A stretch of DNA of 64,000 bases. It comes from an uncultured Clostridia bacterium. GTDB taxonomy: Bacteria > Bacillota > Clostridia > Oscillospirales > Acutalibacteraceae. The notes below the pieces were generated by a model. It had not been told where the DNA came from and did not search any database. It worked only from the letters and a program-made list of their open reading frames with translations. Position 1 is the first letter of the stretch. Each line of letters opens with the position of its first letter. A program made the translations under genes and the position numbers. The DNA is taken from contig CALWVT010000005.1 in the NCBI GenBank assembly GCA_944385055.1, forward strand, positions 1-64,000, in the 5' to 3' direction. Positions 58,459-64,000 of the stretch are shown piece by piece.

Positions 58459-59949
58459 ATGGAGGGATGCAGCATTTCTGTCTCCTCGTTTTCATTTCTC
58501 ATTTTTCTCGGCGTGATCGCGCTTTTACACCGCGCACTGCCGGCGCGCTGCAGCGGCGGATGCCTGCTGCTCGCAAGCCTTGTCTATTACGCAACGTGGG
58601 CCCCAAAGGCCCTGCCGGTCCTTCTCTTGGCCGCCGTCATCGTATATGTTGGCGGGCGCATCGTCGGCGGGCGCGTCAACGCGGGCAAACGGGCGCGCCT
58701 CGCCCTCGGCATCTCGATTGCGGCGTCGTTTGCGCCGCTGTTCCTGTGTAAATACCTCGGCTTTTTCGTCTCGCTGTTCCAGCGCGCCCTCCACGCCGTG
58801 GGCGTCTCCGCGACCCTCACGGCGCCGTCGCTGCTCGTGCCGATCGGCATTTCCTTCTTTACGCTGCAGGGCGTGTCGTATCTGGTCGACCTGTACCGCA
58901 AGAAGCTCTCGCCGGAACGCAATTTCTTTTACGTTTTGCTGTTTTTATGCTTTTTCCCGTCGGTCACATCCGGCCCCATCGCGCGGGCGGGCGAGATGCT
59001 CCCGCAGTTTCGCGAGAAGCACACCCCGACGTACGCACAGGTCAAGCACGGCTGCCTGCGGATCTTATTGGGCCTTTTTATGAAGCTCATGATTGCCGAC
59101 CGCATCGCGCCGTGGATCTCGATGATTTACGGCGACCCCGTGCAGTACGCGGGCCTGCCGATGTGGAGCGCGGTGTTCCTGTATGGCATGGAGATCTATG
59201 CGGACTTCGCGGGCTATTCGCACATCGCACTCGGCGCGGCCGAACTGCTCGGCGTAAAGCTGCCGGAAAACTTCACGCTGCCGTACCTCTCTTTGAGCAT
59301 CCGTGAATTCTGGCGGCGGTGGCACCAGTCGCTTTCGAGCTGGCTGCGCGACTATGTCTACATCCCGTTAGGCGGCAGCCGCTGCTCGAAGAAGCGCAAG
59401 TATGTAAACGTGCTCGTCACCTTTGCGTGCAGCGGCCTGTGGCACGGCGTCGGGCTCAACTACATTGCGTGGGGCCTGCTCCACGGCATCTACCAGGTGC
59501 TCGGCGACGTGCTCGCGCCGGTACGCGAATTTTTGTGCCGCGTGCTGCATTTGGGCGAGGGCAGCCGGCTGCGCACGGTTTTGAGCACATGCTGGACGTT
59601 TCTGCTCGTCGATTTCGCGTGGATCCTGTTCCGCTGCTCTTCGCTGTCCAACGCCCTGGCCATTGTGCGCGGGCTGTGCCAGCGCGGGACGGCGTCGTTT
59701 GCGGGGCTTGTCGCGGAACATTTCGTCAACTATGTGCCGGGATTCGTCCTATTGATGATCCTTCTCGTCGTCTTTCTCATTGCGGAATGCTACAAGCGCT
59801 ACACAGGCAAGAGCCTTTACGCGCGGTGGCTCTCCAAGGGCGCCGTCTTCCAGTGGGTCACGCTCTTTTTGTGTGTGATGCTTTTATTGGTGTGCGGCGT
59901 GTACGGCCCGTCGTATGACGCGCAGTCGTTTATCTATTCGAATTTCTGA
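58459..59949 (+). CDS. MBOAT family O-acyltransferase (DltB/AlgI-like)
   Basis: About 496 residues with eleven or so helices. The conserved MBOAT core is visible: FFPSVTSGPIARAGEM, then REFWRRWHQSLSSWLRDYVYIPLGG and the active-site His in WHGVGLNYIAWGLLHG. It should move an acyl group, usually acetate, across the membrane to a surface polysaccharide. The ATG at 58459 is the first standard start, but GGAGG lies right inside it and 8 nt before an ATT at 58474, which would give the usual family start (SVSSFSFLIFL). It is paired with the SGNH-like gene downstream. Confidence 0.92.
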   Translation: MEGCSISVSSFSFLIFLGVIALLHRALPARCSGGCLLLASLVYYATWAPKALPVLLLAAVIVYVGGRIVGGRVNAGKRARLALGISIAASFAPLFLCKYLGFFVSLFQRALHAVGVSATLTAPSLLVPIGISFFTLQGVSYLVDLYRKKLSPERNFFYVLLFLCFFPSVTSGPIARAGEMLPQFREKHTPTYAQVKHGCLRILLGLFMKLMIADRIAPWISMIYGDPVQYAGLPMWSAVFLYGMEIYADFAGYSHIALGAAELLGVKLPENFTLPYLSLSIREFWRRWHQSLSSWLRDYVYIPLGGSRCSKKRKYVNVLVTFACSGLWHGVGLNYIAWGLLHGIYQVLGDVLAPVREFLCRVLHLGEGSRLRTVLSTCWTFLLVDFAWILFRCSSLSNALAIVRGLCQRGTASFAGLVAEHFVNYVPGFVLLMILLVVFLIAECYKRYTGKSLYARWLSKGAVFQWVTLFLCVMLLLVCGVYGPSYDAQSFIYSNF

Positions 59950-59971
59950 CCTTTCGTGTTAGGAGGCTATC

Positions 59972-60976
59972 ATGACCGGAAAACGCAGACTTTGGGGCCG
60001 CCGCGTTGCGGGGCTCCTTTCGATGGCGCTGTGCGTGTGCTTGTCGCTCGCGTTTCTCAATGAATTCTGTGTCGACAAAGGCCACTACCGCGACCTCAAA
60101 CGCATTATGTATGAAGACCCCGAAAACAGCTACCCGCTGATTTTCGCGGGCGGCAGCCACATCAGCGGCGCCATTAACCCGAACCATTTTAAAAAGATCT
60201 ACGGCGTCTCGAGCTTTAACTCCTCGACCGGCGGCCAGGAATTTTACGAGACGTATTACCTGTTAAAGGAAATTCTCAAGCGCCAAGACCCGGAAGTCGT
60301 CGTGCTCGACGCCTATTACGCGATGAACCAGTCCCCCTACGGCGACCCGAGCTTTACGCACCGCGTATTGGACCCGATGCGGATGGGGCCCAATAAACTC
60401 GAGGCCATCCGCGTGTCCGTCGAAGAAAACGTCGGGTCGTATCTATTCCCGTTTTTGCTCTACCACAGCCGGTGGGAGAATTTTCCGCAGCTGATTTCGG
60501 AGTGGGCCGATTACGTCGGGCCCTACAAGGGCGCGCTCGGCTTTACCGGCGGCCCGAACCAATACGGCAAGGAACTGCAGTATGACAACTGGGACGACAC
60601 GCACTGCACCCCGCTCGCGGAAAAGCAGGAGGAATACCTGCAAAAATTCTTCGCGCTCGCACGCGAGGAAGGGTTCAAACTCATACTCATCAATTTCCCG
60701 TGTGAACTCGAAAGCGACGAGCTGACCGAATGGGCCGGCGACGCCGTGGGCAAAATGAACCAGATCAAAAAGGAGGCCGCCGCCGCAGGCGTGCCGATGC
60801 TCGACTTAAACCGCCCGGAAATGATCGCGGCGATGGATTTCGACTTCCCGACGATGATGAGCAACGCGTCGCATGTCAATTACTACGGCGCCTACAACGT
60901 CACCGAGTACGTCGGAAAATACCTGCAGCAGGTGACGCCGGAATTGTTCGAAAATGCCGAGCCGGCCGCCTCGTGA
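59972..60976 (+). CDS. SGNH/DltD-like membrane-anchored acyl transfer partner
   Basis: 334 residues. One N-terminal helix (about 10-30), then a large extracytoplasmic domain. A nucleophile-like GGSHISGAINP occurs at about 61-71 and a catalytic His pattern NASHVNYYGAYNV near the C terminus, the arrangement of AlgX/AlgJ/DltD-like SGNH proteins that pair with MBOAT enzymes. It likely completes O-acylation of a surface glycan. AGGAGG precedes the ATG; 22 bp after the MBOAT gene. Confidence 0.8.
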   Translation: MTGKRRLWGRRVAGLLSMALCVCLSLAFLNEFCVDKGHYRDLKRIMYEDPENSYPLIFAGGSHISGAINPNHFKKIYGVSSFNSSTGGQEFYETYYLLKEILKRQDPEVVVLDAYYAMNQSPYGDPSFTHRVLDPMRMGPNKLEAIRVSVEENVGSYLFPFLLYHSRWENFPQLISEWADYVGPYKGALGFTGGPNQYGKELQYDNWDDTHCTPLAEKQEEYLQKFFALAREEGFKLILINFPCELESDELTEWAGDAVGKMNQIKKEAAAAGVPMLDLNRPEMIAAMDFDFPTMMSNASHVNYYGAYNVTEYVGKYLQQVTPELFENAEPAAS

Positions 60977-61000
60977 CGCCGCAAAAAGGAAGGGAACGCT

Positions 61001-61801
61001 GTGAAACATATCTGGCAGCCGCTGCGGGTAGCGGGCGCGTCGGTGCTGCTGGTTTTGGCGGCGCTGTGCGTGCTGTTTGCGTGCCTGCCCGGGAATAACG
61101 GCGCCTCCATCGGCATCCTGCTGGTCCTTGCGGCGGCCGCGGCGGTGCCGGGGGTGCTGCTTTTGCGCCGCTTTTTGCGCGGGCTGCGCCGGCAGCCGCC
61201 CTGCACGCGCGCCGAGGCGGAGGCGTCGAAGGCAAGGCTTGCCGCCTTGGAGGCCCAAAACCGCGAAAAATGGGCGGCGCAGCATCGGGCGGACCGCGCC
61301 AAAAAGCGCGCCGTCCGGCAGGAAAAGCGGTTTTTGCGCGCGGCCGAGCGCGCGGATGCGCGCAAAGCGCGGGAGCTGGAGCGAAACACCGTTTCCCTGC
61401 CGCTTCTGCACGGCCTGCCGCTGCCGAAACGCACGGTGTGCACGATTGCATTTGCCGAAGACCTCGTGCGCATCTATGCCAACGGTGCAGAATTTTCGCT
61501 GCCGGCAGAACGCGTACTCGATGTCCATGTCCAAAAAGAGCAGCGCCAGCACACGCAGTACGTGTCGAGCGCCGGCGGCGCCATCGCCGGGGCCAAGATC
61601 GGCGGCGCGTTCGGCGCGATGCTCGGCGGCCGCATCCAGCCGAAAACAATCTTTTCCGTGCGCTATCTTCTCGTCCTCACGTACCAAAAGGGCGCGGGCG
61701 TCTCCTACCTCGCCTTTTCCATTCCGAAAGGCCATCGCCGCATCCGGCGGCTTGCGCGCCGTTTCTGCCCTGAAGGGCGCCCGGCGTCCTTTTCTCTGTA
61801 A
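61001..61801 (+). CDS. Membrane protein of unknown function with basic coiled coil
   Basis: 266 residues. Two N-terminal helices (about 10-60), then an Ala/Arg/Glu/Lys-rich coiled-coil region (about 68-128), then a beta-rich domain with a Gly/Ala stretch GGAIAGAKIGGAFGAMLGG (about 188-207) resembling a membrane-inserting segment. I do not recognise the family. GTG start at 61001 behind AAGGAAGGG. It follows the SGNH gene by 24 bp and may belong to the same operon. Confidence 0.8.
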   Translation: MKHIWQPLRVAGASVLLVLAALCVLFACLPGNNGASIGILLVLAAAAAVPGVLLLRRFLRGLRRQPPCTRAEAEASKARLAALEAQNREKWAAQHRADRAKKRAVRQEKRFLRAAERADARKARELERNTVSLPLLHGLPLPKRTVCTIAFAEDLVRIYANGAEFSLPAERVLDVHVQKEQRQHTQYVSSAGGAIAGAKIGGAFGAMLGGRIQPKTIFSVRYLLVLTYQKGAGVSYLAFSIPKGHRRIRRLARRFCPEGRPASFSL

Positions 61802-61885
61802 ATCCATCAACGTCCGGATGCACCCCCACGGCGCACGGACACCGCCTCTTTCTCATTGGAACCATCAAAAGGGAGGTGCCTCTCT

Positions 61886-63355
61886 ATGAAGCAACCAAAT
61901 ATCATCCTTATCATGACCGACCAGCTGCGCGGCGACTGCCTGGGATATGCCGGCCACCCCGACGTCAAGACGCCGTATCTGGACACGCTTGCATCCCGCG
62001 GCGTGGTATTCGACCGCGCGTACAGCGCCTGCCCGAACTGCGTGGCGGCGCGCGCCACCCTGCACACCGGCCTTTCCCCCGAACACACGGGCCGCGTCGG
62101 CTACGCGGACGGCATCCCGTGGGACTACCCCACGACGATGGCCGGCGAGCTCTCCAAAGCGGGCTATTACACGCAGTGCTGCGGCAAAATGCACGTGGCC
62201 CCGCTGCGCAATTACATCGGCTTTCACAACGTGGACCTGCACGACGGCTATATGCACGCGGCGCGCTACGGCAGCGTGCCCTACCGCGAGTCGCAGTTTG
62301 TTGCGGACGATTATTTCCATGACCTGAAGAAAAAGTACGGCGCCGACGCCGACGTCACGCTGACGGGCCTCGACTGCAACAGCTACCTCGCCCGCCCGTG
62401 GATTTACGACGAAAAGGACCACCCGACGAACTGGGTAACGGACCGTTGCCTCGATTTCCTGCGCCGCCGCGACCCGCGCAGGCCGTTTTTCCTGATGGCC
62501 TCGTACCTGCGCCCGCATCCGCCGCTGGATGCGCCGCAGTACTACTTTGACCTGTACAAGGATAAGCCCCTGCGCCCGCCGTTCGTCGGCGATTGGGAGA
62601 CAGACGAATATTTAAAGCGCGACGGCCGCATCTTTGACTCGAAGACCGGGCCCATCGACCCGGAACTGATGCGCCAGGCGCAGATCGGCTACTATGCCTG
62701 CATCACGCATTTGGACCACCAGATCGGGCGGCTGATCCTGGCGCTCGTCGAGCAGGAGCTTTACGACGACTGCATCTTCCTGTTTACCTCCGACCACGGC
62801 GAAGAGCTGTGCGACCACCACATGTTCCGCAAATCGCGCCCGTACGAGGGCAGCTGCCACATCCCGCTTTTGATCAGCGCCGGCGCAAATGTGCTGCCGG
62901 GATTAAAGCGCGGGGAAACCTGCCACACGGTCGCGGAACTGCGCGACGTGATGCCGACGCTCCTAGACGCCGCGGGCGCGCCGATCCCCGCCTCGCTCGA
63001 CGGCAAGAGCCTTTTGCCGCTTACTTACGACCCGTCCGGCAGCGTGCGGGAATGGCTGCACGGCGAGCACAGCTACGGGGAATTTTCAAACCACTGGATT
63101 GTCACTTCGCGCGACAAATTCATCTGGCACAGCACAAGCGGCCGCGAGCAGTATTTTGACCTTGCGGATGACCCGCACGAGCTGCACGACCGCGTCTTAG
63201 ACCCCGCCTGCAAAGCGCGCATCGACGAGCTGCGCGGGCATCTGATCGAAGCGCTCACCGGCCGGCCGGAAGGCTTTACGGACGGCACCCGGCTGATCGC
63301 CGGGCGGCCGTACCCCGAGGTGCTGCCCTTCTTAAAAGCCGCACAGGAAACTTAA
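61886..63355 (+). CDS. Sulfatase (arylsulfatase-like) with Cys-type CxAxR active site
   Basis: 489 residues. Opens KQPNIILIMTDQLRGDCLGYAG, metal ligand Asp-Gln; the active-site motif is C52-V-A-A-R56, the CxAxR version of CxPxR, whose Cys becomes formylglycine. Second metal region FTSDHGEELCDHHMFRKSRPYEG fits the family. A signal peptide is absent, so it acts inside the cell on small sulfated sugars. GGGAGG precedes the ATG. The converging downstream gene is the maturing radical SAM enzyme. Confidence 0.95.
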   Translation: MKQPNIILIMTDQLRGDCLGYAGHPDVKTPYLDTLASRGVVFDRAYSACPNCVAARATLHTGLSPEHTGRVGYADGIPWDYPTTMAGELSKAGYYTQCCGKMHVAPLRNYIGFHNVDLHDGYMHAARYGSVPYRESQFVADDYFHDLKKKYGADADVTLTGLDCNSYLARPWIYDEKDHPTNWVTDRCLDFLRRRDPRRPFFLMASYLRPHPPLDAPQYYFDLYKDKPLRPPFVGDWETDEYLKRDGRIFDSKTGPIDPELMRQAQIGYYACITHLDHQIGRLILALVEQELYDDCIFLFTSDHGEELCDHHMFRKSRPYEGSCHIPLLISAGANVLPGLKRGETCHTVAELRDVMPTLLDAAGAPIPASLDGKSLLPLTYDPSGSVREWLHGEHSYGEFSNHWIVTSRDKFIWHSTSGREQYFDLADDPHELHDRVLDPACKARIDELRGHLIEALTGRPEGFTDGTRLIAGRPYPEVLPFLKAAQET

Positions 63356-63369
63356 CCGAACCGACAGAA

Positions 63370-63408
63370 AGCGGCCGGCGCCATCAAAGCGCCGGCCGCT
63401 ATTTTTGT
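63370..63408. terminator. Terminator between sulfatase and its maturase
   Basis: Perfect 12-bp stem AGCGGCCGGCGC with GCGCCGGCCGCT, then ATTTTTGTT on the plus strand; it ends the sulfatase transcript and perhaps the converging gene. Confidence 0.9.
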
Positions 63409-63412
63409 TCTT

Positions 63413-64000
63413 TTAAAGCCGCTGCGCCGCGAAGGCAAGCCGCGGCAGCGCGTATTCGAAAAAGGTCTGATAGGCGTTACAATAGCGGTTTCGCGCGGCT
63501 TCCCCCTCGCCCGCGCAATCGCGCCGGCAGCCGCCGCGGCACAGCGCATAGTATGGGCACTGCGGGCACGCGGCCCCGCGCCGCTGTGCCTGCGCAAAAA
63601 ACGGCCCCGCACCGTTTAATGCCGGCTGCAAAAGCGCCGTAAAATCCGTCTCAAGAATATTCCCCATATAAAAGTCGTCGAGCGCGTAAAAATCGCACGG
63701 ATACACGCTGCCGTCGGCTTCGATGACATTCTGCATCAGGCAGCAGCCGTACATCGCGCAGGCCTCCGGTTCGCCGCCGCGCAGAATCGACAGGTAATCG
63801 TCAAACTGCCGGATATGCGGCGCCAGGCCGCGCTGGAAGTCGGCAAACCACAGATCGAACAGTTCGCACAGGCATTCCCCGTACGTCTTTTCCGAAAGGC
63901 CGCCCGCCTCCCCGAGCGGCGGCATGCACGGCAGATACTGCTGCGCCAAAAAGCCTTTTTCGCAGAAAAAGCGGTATACGCTGCCGATGCGCCGCGCATT
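63413..64000 (-). CDS. Anaerobic sulfatase-maturing radical SAM enzyme (N terminus off window)
   Basis: The frame is open to the right edge; 195 C-terminal residues are visible and the radical SAM CxxxCxxC start lies outside. The SPASM region is present: CLMQNVIEADGSVYPCDFYALDDFYMGNI followed by CPQCPYYALCRGGCRRDC, whose cysteines bind two auxiliary Fe-S clusters. It converts the active-site Cys of sulfatases to formylglycine without oxygen. It converges with the sulfatase at 61886, its likely substrate. Confidence 0.9.
   Translation of the reverse strand, partial: NARRIGSVYRFFCEKGFLAQQYLPCMPPLGEAGGLSEKTYGECLCELFDLWFADFQRGLAPHIRQFDDYLSILRGGEPEACAMYGCCLMQNVIEADGSVYPCDFYALDDFYMGNILETDFTALLQPALNGAGPFFAQAQRRGAACPQCPYYALCRGGCRRDCAGEGEAARNRYCNAYQTFFEYALPRLAFAAQRL

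Overview
The window looks like chromosomal DNA of a GC-rich, spore-forming, anaerobic member of the Clostridia, most like the Oscillospiraceae/Ruminococcaceae group of gut bacteria. The evidence is a cotJABC spore-coat operon, a collagen-like BclA-type protein, a rubredoxin, several small flavoproteins, a sulfatase next to an anaerobic sulfatase-maturing radical SAM enzyme, sortase-assembled surface proteins, AGGAGG ribosome binding sites with frequent GTG/TTG starts, and TTG-17-TATAAT promoters. The taxonomic call is inference; no rRNA is present.

Layout. 1-4.5 kb (leftward): two large polytopic membrane proteins around a YjbQ protein, then a membrane-anchored GH25 lysozyme. 4.7-7.4 kb (rightward): a zinc-ribbon/WG-repeat membrane protein and a GNAT acetyltransferase. 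7.4-13 kb (leftward): a TetR regulator and a MoxR-DUF58-transglutaminase operon. 13-15 kb: iron alcohol dehydrogenase and a family 4 uracil-DNA glycosylase. 15-22.6 kb (leftward operon): a glycosyltransferase, all five enzymes expected for UDP-2,3-diacetamido-mannuronic acid (WbpA/B/E/D/I-like) and a tyrosine phosphatase-like protein; divergent from it are a second sugar aminotransferase and a substrate-binding lipoprotein. 25.4-28.4 kb: an XRE regulator, then a bclA-like collagen gene followed by a glycosyltransferase, resembling the C. difficile bclA-sgtA pair. 28.5-32.7 kb: MarR plus a heterodimeric ABC exporter. 32.9 kb: tRNA-Leu(CAA). 33-41 kb: two LysR-associated redox clusters, a self-regulated MarR with a membrane protein, and a MmcQ/YjbR-PUA-like fusion protein.

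42-47.6 kb is the most interesting part: a sortase-pilus operon (pilin, class C sortase, LPXTG protein, second sortase, all leftward) preceded by a 312-bp segment bounded by perfect 21-bp inverted repeats. Each repeat has the architecture of a tyrosine-recombinase core site (8-bp arms AGACAGAA/TTCTGTCT around an asymmetric GGAATA core). The segment holds a strong promoter, and a tyrosine recombinase gene ends 2 bp beyond the outer repeat. This is a fim-switch-like invertible promoter for a Gram-positive pilus. In the orientation given, the promoter points away from the pilus genes (OFF) and into the antisense strand of the recombinase. The major pilin is also broken by a frame change near its N terminus.

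47.7-64 kb: a secreted purple-acid-phosphatase-like enzyme, a flippase-like membrane protein, cotJABC, an RsmF-type methyltransferase, a calcium P-type ATPase, flavodoxin-ogt, rubredoxin, an MBOAT/SGNH acylation pair, a sulfatase and a partial anaerobic sulfatase-maturing enzyme running off the right edge. No CRISPR array, insertion sequence, rRNA or prophage was seen. Most intergenic gaps hold recognisable promoters and terminators, reported below.
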